Shown: positions 9,110 to 16,387 of the stretch, one piece after another | Layout: each line of letters begins with the position of its first letter | Position numbering within the stretch: position 1 is the first letter of the stretch | NCBI GenBank assembly: GCA_031553915.1 | Contig: JAVBKT010000002.1 | Coordinates: 186,001 to 250,000, forward strand | Direction of reading: 5' to 3' | Source: HGM13862 sp031553915 | GTDB lineage: Bacteria > Bacillota > Dehalobacteriia > UBA4068 | DNA: 64,000 bases | The notes under the pieces: model-generated | The model's database searches: none | What the model saw: only the letters and a program-made list of their open reading frames with translations | What the model was told of the DNA's origin: nothing | Made by a program: the position numbers and the translations under genes

Positions 9110-9739
9110 TTAGCGTAAATTATTTTTTACCCCTTTATAAATGAGCTCAGCCTTCATCGTGCTGTCAAAAATCATTTCATCTGCCGCATAGTTGATCTTT
9201 TCCGCATATTCGCGGTCTTGCATCAATTTTGTATTGACATAAACATTGAGCGCCGCCGCTTCCAGGGCAGCCTTGCAGACAGTAGCTCCGCAGCCGGCAT
9301 CGCTGATCATCAGCTGCGAGCCTTTGTCGGCAAATTCAGCGATAATATCAATCGCTTCACAGCTGAGCTGCATAATTTGCAGCGGCACCGCTACCGCATC
9401 TTTCAGGCATTGTTCCATCACCACTGCTTTGGCGGCTTTTTCTTCTTCCGTATCAGCGGGCAGGCCATAGGCTTTGGCTAGTGGCCCAAAAACCCGGGCA
9501 TCCTCTTCCACCAAAAACAGCAGCTCTTTTTCCAGCTCTGCGGAGCGTGTTTTCAGGGCAACTATCGCCTCTTCGACATAGGCGTATTTTTTTTTGCCTA
9601 GAGTATAGCTGCCCACCATATCGCCGAGGGCAATACCAAGGGCCGCCACCAGGGCCGCTGCGCCGCCACCGCCGGGATAGGGCTGTTTAGCCGCCAGAGC
9701 CTCGACAAACTCCCTGCAAGATAAATCACTAATCGCCAT
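9110..9739 (-). CDS. fchA: Methenyltetrahydrofolate cyclohydrolase / formiminotetrahydrofolate cyclodeaminase family
   Basis: A 209-residue all-helical protein of the FTCD_C family. Diagnostic segments are PYPGGGGAAALVAALGIALGDMV near the N-terminus and DAGCGATVCKAALEAAALNVYVN in the C-terminal third. In clostridia and acetogens, stand-alone members (FchA) hydrolyse methenyl-THF in one-carbon metabolism or act in histidine/purine fermentation. It starts 12 bp after the acyl-CoA synthetase stop, so both should be read from the T-box-controlled promoter. Which of the two family reactions it performs cannot be read from the sequence. Confidence 0.88.
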   Translation of the reverse strand: MAISDLSCREFVEALAAKQPYPGGGGAAALVAALGIALGDMVGSYTLGKKKYAYVEEAIVALKTRSAELEKELLFLVEEDARVFGPLAKAYGLPADTEEEKAAKAVVMEQCLKDAVAVPLQIMQLSCEAIDIIAEFADKGSQLMISDAGCGATVCKAALEAAALNVYVNTKLMQDREYAEKINYAADEMIFDSTMKAELIYKGVKNNLR

Positions 9740-9751
9740 TTTTATATCCTC

Positions 9752-11383
9752 TTATTTAGATGTTTGCTGAGCGACAATTGCCACTGCGTTATATTTTTCC
9801 CGCAGCTTGGGTTTTTCGATTTTACCGGTTGGGTTGCGTGGAACTTGGTCAAAAACAATTTCCCGCGGGCGTTTATAGCGGGGCAAAGCAGTGCAAAATT
9901 CTTCGATTTCAGCAATGCTGCAATCTGCGCCATCCTTCAATTCGATAATCGCCATCGTGATTTCACCCAGGCGTTTATCTGCCTTACCAATAACCGCTAC
10001 GTCTTTAATTTTATTATTAGTACGCAGAAAATCCTCAATTTGCACCGGATAAATATTCTCGCCGCCAGTGATAATGACGTCTTTTTTGCGGTCAACCAAA
10101 AAGATAAAACCATCTTCATCAACCATCGCCATATCACCGGTGCGCAACCAGCCGTCGCACAAAACAGCGGCAGTCGCTTCCGGGTCTTTGTAATAGCAGG
10201 TCATCAGGCCCGGGCCTTTGACAATCAGCTCACCGACCTGTCCCTGCGGCACATCTGCAAACGCTGTGTCTACCACGCGCGCCTGCCAGCCATAGCCGGC
10301 AACGCCGATGGCGCCGACCTTATGGATATTTTCCACGCCCAAATGCACGCAGCCAGGGCCAATGGATTCGCTCAGGCCATAGTTGGTATCATATTGATGC
10401 TGCGGGAAATGCTCTTTCCAGCGGCGGATCAGGCTGGGCGGCACCGGCTGCGCGCCAATATGCATCAGGCGCCAATGCGAAAGATCATACTCTTCCAGCT
10501 TCACTTCTCCGCTGTCGATAGCGTCCAGAATATCCTGCGCCCAGGGAACCAGCAGCCAGACAATTGAGCACTGCTCCAGGGAAACTGTCTCCAAAATCCA
10601 CTTGGGGCTGACGCCGCGCAAGAGTACCGATTTGCAGCCCACCAACAGGCTGCCGAACCAATGCATTTTGGCGCCGGTATGATATAGCGGCGGGATGCAG
10701 AGGAAACAGTCCTCTTTTGTTTGCCCGTGATGCTTCTGTTCGCACAAAACAGCATGCATCAGGCTTTGATGATTATGCAAAATCGCCTTGGGAAAACCGG
10801 TGGTGCCGGAAGAAAAATAGATCGCGGCATCATCTTCATCCGTTAAGGTAATGTTCGGTTTTTTGCTGCGGCAATATGAGATATATTCATAGTAGCTCAA
10901 AGCATATTCCGGGCAGGTAGCGCCCACATAGAATATCTTCTTAATACCCGGGATCTTATCCTTGATGCAGCTAATCCGCTGCTCAAACTCCGGCCCAAAG
11001 ATCAGCATACTGGCATCAGAAAGATCCAAACAATAATCAATTTCATCTGCGGAATAACGATAGTTCAGCGGCACTGCCAGCGCCCCTGTTTTCAAAATGC
11101 CAAAATAAATCGGCAGCCATTCCAAACAGTTCATCAGCAAAATTGCAACCTTGTCACCCTTTTTCACTCCCTGCGATAGCAGGAGATTAGCAAAACGGTT
11201 GGCGCGGCAATCAAAATCCTCCCAGCTGATTTCGCGGCGATAGGGGTTTTCATCCTCTGTTTCTACCAGAGCGTATTCCTTCCATATTTCGTCTTGCGGA
11301 CGCTGTTCCGGGTTGATTTCCACCAAAGCCACATCTTCCGCGAAAAGCTCGCTGTTCTTCTCCAAAAATTCTGTAATCGGCAT
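9752..11383 (-). CDS. Acyl-CoA synthetase, class I adenylate-forming enzyme
   Basis: A 543-residue ANL-superfamily enzyme. Adenylation motifs: YFSSGTTGFPKAILHNHQ (P-loop, about 185), YGLSESIGPG, GWLRTGDMAMVDEDGFIFL, DRKKDVIITGGENIYP (hinge and A8) and PRNPTGKIEKPKLR with the catalytic Lys near the C-terminus. These activate a carboxylic acid as the acyl-AMP and then the CoA thioester. The substrate (fatty, aryl or branched-chain acid) cannot be read from the sequence. Start: AGGAG at 11391-11395 lies 7 nt before the ATG at 11383, while the ATG at 11389 is only 1 nt from it. The gene is the first behind a T-box leader, so its expression should respond to an uncharged tRNA. Confidence 0.88.
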   Translation of the reverse strand: MPITEFLEKNSELFAEDVALVEINPEQRPQDEIWKEYALVETEDENPYRREISWEDFDCRANRFANLLLSQGVKKGDKVAILLMNCLEWLPIYFGILKTGALAVPLNYRYSADEIDYCLDLSDASMLIFGPEFEQRISCIKDKIPGIKKIFYVGATCPEYALSYYEYISYCRSKKPNITLTDEDDAAIYFSSGTTGFPKAILHNHQSLMHAVLCEQKHHGQTKEDCFLCIPPLYHTGAKMHWFGSLLVGCKSVLLRGVSPKWILETVSLEQCSIVWLLVPWAQDILDAIDSGEVKLEEYDLSHWRLMHIGAQPVPPSLIRRWKEHFPQHQYDTNYGLSESIGPGCVHLGVENIHKVGAIGVAGYGWQARVVDTAFADVPQGQVGELIVKGPGLMTCYYKDPEATAAVLCDGWLRTGDMAMVDEDGFIFLVDRKKDVIITGGENIYPVQIEDFLRTNNKIKDVAVIGKADKRLGEITMAIIELKDGADCSIAEIEEFCTALPRYKRPREIVFDQVPRNPTGKIEKPKLREKYNAVAIVAQQTSK

Positions 11384-11480
11384 TTCCATACTCCTTTCGA
11401 TAACTACCATTTTACCATCAGTTTTCCGTGCTACCGTGTCCGGCGGCAAACAGCCGGTGACTACTGCCGCTATTTATAAA

Positions 11481-11790
11481 CAAAAAAAACTCCCACCCCA
11501 TCCAAGGGGCGAGAGACATCCCGCGGTACCACCCAAGGTTCACGATGAAGCTCATACCTCACCGCCTTAGCAAGTCAAAACCTTCTTGACTCATGCGTGA
11601 TAACGGACGCAACACGTCGCAGCCCACATTAAGCAGTGTTTGTTTGCTGCGCAGCTCCGAAGATGTATTCACCACTTGTTCCCATGCGCCTCTCAGCAGC
11701 CGGCAGCTCTCTGTCTGGTACCTCAAATGATTACTTGTTCTTCATCATCGCCTTTTGATATGTTGATATAAGCCACTTCTGGCTCAGTTT
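11481..11790 (-). promoter_or_regulatory. T-box riboswitch leader with terminator
   Basis: On the minus strand the leader opens with GGCGATGATGAAGAACAAGT and a GAGAGCTGC...GCTGAGAG segment typical of stem I. It ends with the T-box proper, AGGGTGGTACCGCG type (complement of 11521-11534: GGGTGGTACCGCGG). The terminator arms CTCTCGCCCC and GGGGTGGGAG (11490-11515) follow, with eight T. The antiterminator bulge TGGT implies a tRNA with discriminator A. The specifier region reads GTGAATACATCTTCGGAGC (about 11653-11672). By spacing the codon is UAC (Tyr), with AUC (Ile) as the other reading. It controls the acyl-CoA synthetase and fchA. Confidence 0.93.
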
Positions 11791-11792
11791 GA

Positions 11793-11821
11793 ATGCTATC
11801 ATAACCTTTTTTGTTTGTCAA
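11793..11821 (-). promoter_or_regulatory. Sigma-A promoter of the T-box operon
   Basis: TTGACA (complement of 11816-11821) and TAGCAT (complement of 11793-11798) are separated by 17 bp. Transcription would begin near 11787, just before the conserved T-box stem I. Confidence 0.65.
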
Positions 11822-11871
11822 GCATCTGGGGCAAAATAAAACCCCCTTTCTACCTGGAGCATAGAAAACTT

Positions 11872-12663
11872 CTATTTGTACTGCTCAGTAAAAATTTCGT
11901 CATTGTACCATTCGTCAAAACGTAGTGATTTAAACGGTTGGCGGATGCTGATTGCCTGATTCGGGCATTGATAAATACATCTCATGCATAAACCGCAGCG
12001 CCACTTAAAATGAACAGCTTTTCCCTTTTCTTCAATGTTGCAATTCGGGCAGTTCTTAACGCATTTGCAGCAGTGGCTGCAACCGCTATCGGCATAGAAA
12101 AACTTGCCTAAAAGAGGGGCGCCAAGCCATTCAGTTTTCCCAAGAATGCGCAGAAATCTGGCAGCAAAGCTTGTTTTCAGCTGATGCGCGGTAAGATGAG
12201 TTATTTCTTTGGCAATATCCGGGATATCCCTGTCAATTTTTCCTAATATCAGGCGTACCCTCGGTTCATCATATTTCACAATAAAATTAGACGGCATTTC
12301 CAAAAGCCGATTATAAAAAACCGCATACCCCTTATTGCCCAGCCGCTTAATAAGCGTATCAGAGGAAGCAAAATTAACTACGCTTTCTTCGCCCATGGTG
12401 CCGATAATAAATGTATCTAGCCTACTTAAAACCGGCAGTTGCTTAACAAAATTCACCACAATTTTAGGCGCGTTAAAAGCGTGGACAGGGTAAGCTATTC
12501 CCAACAAGTCAAATTGGGATAAATCAAGCTGGCTTATTTGGGCGTTTTCTATGCTTAAACAATCTACCGTAAACTGGGCTTTTTCAAATTCATTAATCAG
12601 CCTATTAACCACATATTTGGTCATCCCTGTTCCAGAGAAGAAGCATAAACAGATTTTTTTCAT
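11872..12663 (-). CDS. EFR1-type flavodoxin-like / 2x[4Fe-4S] ferredoxin protein
   Basis: A 263-residue protein. The N-terminus MKKICLCFFSGTGMTKYVV carries the flavodoxin FMN-phosphate loop (FSGTGMT). The C-terminal part has two ferredoxin cysteine clusters, CSHCCKCVKNCPNCN (about 183) and CGLCMRCIYQCPNQAI (about 223). Proteins of this layout are common in anaerobes and are thought to move electrons between flavin and iron-sulfur partners; no specific partner is known here. The ATG at 12663 has AGGTGA upstream. It stands alone between the T-box leader and the rpsO terminator. Confidence 0.85.
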   Translation of the reverse strand: MKKICLCFFSGTGMTKYVVNRLINEFEKAQFTVDCLSIENAQISQLDLSQFDLLGIAYPVHAFNAPKIVVNFVKQLPVLSRLDTFIIGTMGEESVVNFASSDTLIKRLGNKGYAVFYNRLLEMPSNFIVKYDEPRVRLILGKIDRDIPDIAKEITHLTAHQLKTSFAARFLRILGKTEWLGAPLLGKFFYADSGCSHCCKCVKNCPNCNIEEKGKAVHFKWRCGLCMRCIYQCPNQAISIRQPFKSLRFDEWYNDEIFTEQYK

Positions 12664-12730
12664 TACTGTCACCTACAAACACAATATACGTCCCTTTTAT
12701 TAAGTATAATATTAATCCGCCAAATAAACA

Positions 12731-12762
12731 AGCAGAGGAGCACTAATCAATGCTCCTCTGCT
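12731..12762 (-). terminator. Terminator after rpsO
   Basis: Perfect 12-bp arms AGCAGAGGAGCA/TGCTCCTCTGCT with an 8-nt loop. On the minus strand it is followed by TTGTTTATTT. It lies 48 bp past the rpsO stop, so rpsO does not read into a following pnp gene. Confidence 0.85.
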
Positions 12763-12810
12763 AAGCTTAACCTATTATACCACCCTCATAGCGAAGGGGC
12801 TTTGTCTAAA

Positions 12811-13074
12811 CTATCGGCGCAAGCCAAGGCTGGTAATGATATTGCGGTAGCGGTCGATGTCTTTTTTCTTCAGATAATTCAAAAGAGAACGACGGCGGCC
12901 AACCATTTTCAGCAAACCACGGCGGCTATGAAAGTCTTTTTTGTGAATCTTCAAATGCTCGGTAAGATGAGCAATCTGATGACTCAAAACAGCAATCTGG
13001 ACTTCCGGAGAACCGGTATCGCCTTCGTGCACGGCATATTTTTCGATAATTTCTTTTTTAATAGCTGTATCCAT
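12811..13074 (-). CDS. rpsO: 30S ribosomal protein S15
   Basis: An 87-residue S15 starting MDTAIKKEIIEKYAVHEGDT, with the signature GSPEVQIAVLSHQIAHLTEHL and HSRRGLLKMVGRRRSLLNYL. It binds 16S rRNA helices 20-22 early in 30S assembly and usually represses its own mRNA. GGAGG sits 7 nt before the ATG. It ends the rimP-infB-truB cluster but has its own promoter, and it is followed by a terminator rather than by pnp, its usual neighbour. Confidence 0.98.
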   Translation of the reverse strand: MDTAIKKEIIEKYAVHEGDTGSPEVQIAVLSHQIAHLTEHLKIHKKDFHSRRGLLKMVGRRRSLLNYLKKKDIDRYRNIITSLGLRR

Positions 13075-13169
13075 TGCTTTTCCTCCTTATCAAAAATTTA
13101 GTCTACTTGCCCCAAACCAAGATTGCGTTGGAGTTTCGCCAATCATAGTAAAGGGTGACAACAAAAGTT

Positions 13170-13198
13170 ATTCTACCATATCATATCCGCTTTGGCAA
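13170..13198 (-). promoter_or_regulatory. rpsO promoter inside the 3' end of truB-ribF
   Basis: TTGCCA (complement of 13193-13198), a 17-bp spacer and TAGAAT (complement of 13170-13175). It predicts a leader of about 85 nt ahead of rpsO, containing a GATTGGCG...CGCAATC hairpin, where S15 autoregulation could act. Confidence 0.6.
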
Positions 13199-15004
13199 GT
13201 GTTTATTTGCCGCAACATGGGCCAAAAATTCCCGCGCCTTGACAGAGTCTTGCTTCATTTGCGCCTTTAATTGCTCAAAGTCTTTGAACTTTTGCTCCGG
13301 CCGCAAATATTGTCCCAGCCAAGTTCTGATCTTTTGACCATAAAGGTCAAGGTCAATGTCAAACAAATGCGCCTCGATCAGCGGCCTGGTAATGCCGCCA
13401 ACTGTCGGCTTGACACCAAAATTAACCACACCGTCATAAGTTTGGCCATTATGCTCTATTTTGGCAGCATAAACGCCGTTTCGCGGCACTGCCTGATTTT
13501 GCTCCGGGTAAAAATTAGCTGTCGGATAGCCAAAGGTATGCCCGAGCTGATTGCCATAAACAACTTCTCCCTCCAGGGCAAACCAATAGCCAAGCATCTC
13601 ATTGACCGCCGCTAAATCACCGGCCAGCAAATGCTTACGGATATTTGAGGAGCTGATGACGCCAAAAGCAGACTCAACCTCATCAACAATAGTCACATCA
13701 ATATTATACTCACCGCACAATTGGCGCAAAAGCGCAGCATCGCCTATGCCGCCTTCAGCAAAGGTAAAGTTGTAGCCGACAATCAGATGATTGGCTTTAA
13801 GCTTCTCGACAATAATCTCCCGCACAAAGTTCTCAGGGCTAATATTCATCAGCTCCGGAGTAAACTCCATGGGCACGACCTTATCAATCGCAAAATAGTC
13901 TACCAGCAAAGAGAGCTTAAGCTTTTCTCCGGTCAAAAGCTGCGGCGCATCGCCTTTGATCAAAGTCAGAGGATGCGGATCAAAGGTCAAAATTTCACTT
14001 TTGCTGCCCAGGCTTTTCTTCATAGCAGCCAGCTGTTCGAAAAGAGCCCGGTGCCCTAAATGCAGCCCATCAAAATTGCCGATGGCAATAGCAATATCAT
14101 CATAAGCGTCAATCAATACTTTTTCCATTTTGATCACTCTGTTTTCCGCCTTGTGGCTGATTCGTCCCATAGCCAGCAGGCGCTTATCCTCAGCCACCAC
14201 CCGTACTGCGCTCGCGGGCGGCAAAGCTCCCTGATAAGGCAAATCATGTCCATGACTGATTGCTGAAATGCTTTTATCGCTGACCGTGACTGCCGGGATA
14301 AAATCGATTACTTCATTTACCGGCAAGATAAAGCTCATATCTCCCTCAGCTATAAGCTGCTGGATTTGCTCCAGAGTATAACTGTCGGCAATGGCAAAAT
14401 CCCCTGTTTTGCTGCGCTGCAAGGCGCAGAGATGTGCCGGTAAACCAAGGGCCTGCCCAATATCAAAGGCCAAAGAGCGAATATAGGTCCCTGTGCCGCA
14501 ATCAATTTCGATATCTGCATAGGCCAACTCCCCGGGAGAAAAGCATTGCAAACGGATAGCATATATCTCCACTCTTCTCGGGGCCAAATCAAGCTGTTCG
14601 CCTTGGCGGGCCAGCTTATACAGGGGGATGCCCCCCTTTTTTATCGCCGAAACCATCGGCGGAATCTGCTCGATCTCACCGCAAAAAGCAGGCAAAATCT
14701 CTATCAATTTGGCCTCTGTAAGAGAGCTGGCATCAGCTTGGGCGAGAATCTCCCCGGCCGCATCATAAGTGCTGGTGGCAATGCCAAAGCAAATTCTGCC
14801 GGCATACGTTTTTGTCTGCCCCATGACCAAGGTGCTCAAGCGGGTGGCTTTGCCCAGGCAGATGGGCAAAACTCCGGTAGCGTCAGGATCGAGCGTACCG
14901 CAATGGCCGGCCTTAACATGCAAAAGCCGCTTGATAGCGGCTACGGCAGTTTGCGAGGTTATTCCCTGCCCTTTATTAAGGTTAATGAATCCATCAAAAC
15001 TCAT
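13181..15004 (-). CDS. truB-ribF: Fused tRNA pseudouridine-55 synthase (TruB) and riboflavin kinase/FAD synthetase (RibF)
   Basis: One uninterrupted 607-residue frame. Residues 1 to about 292 are TruB: HCGTLDPDATGVLP (catalytic Asp39), IPPMVSAIKKGG and GTYIRSLAFDIG. From about Met293 the protein is a complete RibF: GNFDGLHLGHRALF (nucleotidyltransferase), FDPHPL, SSSNIRKHLLAGD, GHTFGYPTANF and NGVYAAKI (riboflavin kinase). The internal Met293 codon (complement of 14126-14128) has no convincing Shine-Dalgarno site, which favours a real bifunctional protein. The two genes are ordinarily neighbours in Bacillota; here no stop separates them. The start overlaps the nrnA stop by 4 bp. Confidence 0.92.
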   Translation of the reverse strand: MSFDGFINLNKGQGITSQTAVAAIKRLLHVKAGHCGTLDPDATGVLPICLGKATRLSTLVMGQTKTYAGRICFGIATSTYDAAGEILAQADASSLTEAKLIEILPAFCGEIEQIPPMVSAIKKGGIPLYKLARQGEQLDLAPRRVEIYAIRLQCFSPGELAYADIEIDCGTGTYIRSLAFDIGQALGLPAHLCALQRSKTGDFAIADSYTLEQIQQLIAEGDMSFILPVNEVIDFIPAVTVSDKSISAISHGHDLPYQGALPPASAVRVVAEDKRLLAMGRISHKAENRVIKMEKVLIDAYDDIAIAIGNFDGLHLGHRALFEQLAAMKKSLGSKSEILTFDPHPLTLIKGDAPQLLTGEKLKLSLLVDYFAIDKVVPMEFTPELMNISPENFVREIIVEKLKANHLIVGYNFTFAEGGIGDAALLRQLCGEYNIDVTIVDEVESAFGVISSSNIRKHLLAGDLAAVNEMLGYWFALEGEVVYGNQLGHTFGYPTANFYPEQNQAVPRNGVYAAKIEHNGQTYDGVVNFGVKPTVGGITRPLIEAHLFDIDLDLYGQKIRTWLGQYLRPEQKFKDFEQLKAQMKQDSVKAREFLAHVAANKHLPKRI

Positions 15005-15963
15005 TGATTAATCATTTCCTTTGCCGCATCCAGTACTTTTGTCAGCGCCACAGGCAGCGGCTCATATATCCGCACTCCGGAGGCTAATTCATGACCGCCG
15101 CCGCCCAGAGACCGCGCCAGTGCATTGGCGCTGGTGCCGCGGCGTGAGCGCAGGCTCACTTTGACCAAATCATCCTGCTCCTCAAACAAAATACCCAGCT
15201 GCACGCCTTGCGGGTACAGCGTATAGTTGACCACACCGTTAACATCTTCTCTGCTCGCGCCCAGGTTTTCCATTGTTTGCCGGTCAAAAACAACATAGCA
15301 AATTTTACCATCCTCAAGCAGTGTCATATTATTGCAGCAATGGCCCTTCAAGCGCAAATTAGCCATAGTGCTTTGCTCAAAGACCTGCATGGTGATGGTC
15401 TCAAGATCAACCAAAGGCAGCATCCTGGCTGCCTGCGACAAGGCTCTGCTGGTGGTATTAGGGAAACGAAAGCCGCCGGTATCAGCCACCATGCCGGTAT
15501 AAAGACAAGTTGCGGCGTCGCTAGATAGCTCAATACCCGCCTGCTCAATGATAGCGCCGATAATCTCAGTAGTGGCGCAGGCCTGCTGCTCGAGAATAAT
15601 ATGTTCGCCATCAAAATGATCGCCCAAGTGATGATCAACACAAAAGACCCGCTTGCCGGGCAAATAAGGCTCCAGCCAAAAACCGGTTCGGTGCAGGCCA
15701 CGGCAATCAAGAATCAAAACAGCCTGCACATCGATTGAGATTTGCTCCGGGCGAACCATTTGCTCAATCCCGGGTAAAAAGGTCAAATTCAGCGGCGGGG
15801 CATCCGGCCCAACCAGCTGCCAATTTTTGCTTGCCCCGTCAAAAGCGTGGTAAACCGCGAACATGGAGCCAAGACAATCGCCGTCCGGCTGTTCGTGGCC
15901 GCAGATTAAAAGGTTTTTCTGCGTTGTTAGAAACTCTATCATTTTTTGATAGTCAGGGTTCAT
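15001..15963 (-). CDS. nrnA: DHH-family oligoribonuclease / 3'-phosphoadenosine phosphatase NrnA
   Basis: A 320-residue DHH-DHHA1 phosphoesterase. It carries the metal motifs GHEQPDGDCLGS (about 22-33), LDCRG and VDHHLGDHF, then GMVADTGGFRFPNTT, and the C-terminal DHHA1 motif GGGGHELASG. NrnA degrades short RNA oligonucleotides and pAp in Gram-positive bacteria without Orn. It lies between rbfA and truB, the usual site for this gene in Bacillota. Spacing to rbfA is 9 bp, and it overlaps truB by 4 bp. Confidence 0.94.
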   Translation of the reverse strand: MNPDYQKMIEFLTTQKNLLICGHEQPDGDCLGSMFAVYHAFDGASKNWQLVGPDAPPLNLTFLPGIEQMVRPEQISIDVQAVLILDCRGLHRTGFWLEPYLPGKRVFCVDHHLGDHFDGEHIILEQQACATTEIIGAIIEQAGIELSSDAATCLYTGMVADTGGFRFPNTTSRALSQAARMLPLVDLETITMQVFEQSTMANLRLKGHCCNNMTLLEDGKICYVVFDRQTMENLGASREDVNGVVNYTLYPQGVQLGILFEEQDDLVKVSLRSRRGTSANALARSLGGGGHELASGVRIYEPLPVALTKVLDAAKEMINQ

Positions 15964-15972
15964 ACGGATGCC

Positions 15973-16371
15973 TTACTTTCTATAAACATCTTCATCAAAA
16001 GGACTCCTGTTGGCCGCCGCTTTTTGATCCTGGTCAATCTGCTTATTCACCTTGCTGATCATGTTCACGCCATAAGCGATCGATTGATCGACATGAAAAT
16101 ATAGCTCGGGGATAATGCGTGTTTTCAGGCGTTTGCCCAGTTCACGGCGGACATATCCCTTCGCGCTTTCCAGGGCTTTAGCCACCCCTACTTGATCAGC
16201 ATCCGCCAAAAGGGGGCTGACATAGATATGCGCGGAACAACCGTCCGGCGCAATATTGATCGCCACAACGGAAACCATGCCCAGACGTGGGTCTTTGATT
16301 TCTCTGTCCAAGATGGCGGCCAGCTCTTTTTTCAGCTCTCCCGCCAGTCTTTGCACTCGATAATTTGCCAT
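15973..16371 (-). CDS. rbfA: Ribosome-binding factor A
   Basis: A 132-residue KH-fold protein beginning MANYRVQRLAGELKKELAAIL. It has DPRLGMVSVVAINIAPDGCSAHIYVS and the late VRRELGKRLKTRIIPELYFHVDQS. RbfA binds the 30S subunit and helps mature the 16S 5' end, especially in the cold. It follows infB by 16 bp, the standard order. Confidence 0.96.
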   Translation of the reverse strand: MANYRVQRLAGELKKELAAILDREIKDPRLGMVSVVAINIAPDGCSAHIYVSPLLADADQVGVAKALESAKGYVRRELGKRLKTRIIPELYFHVDQSIAYGVNMISKVNKQIDQDQKAAANRSPFDEDVYRK

Positions 16372-16387
16372 AACAACCTCTGTCTAT

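Noticed and set aside
11481..11790. T-box leader as control of the EFR1-type gene at 11872
   Set aside because: The T-box reads on the minus strand away from that gene, toward the acyl-CoA synthetase.
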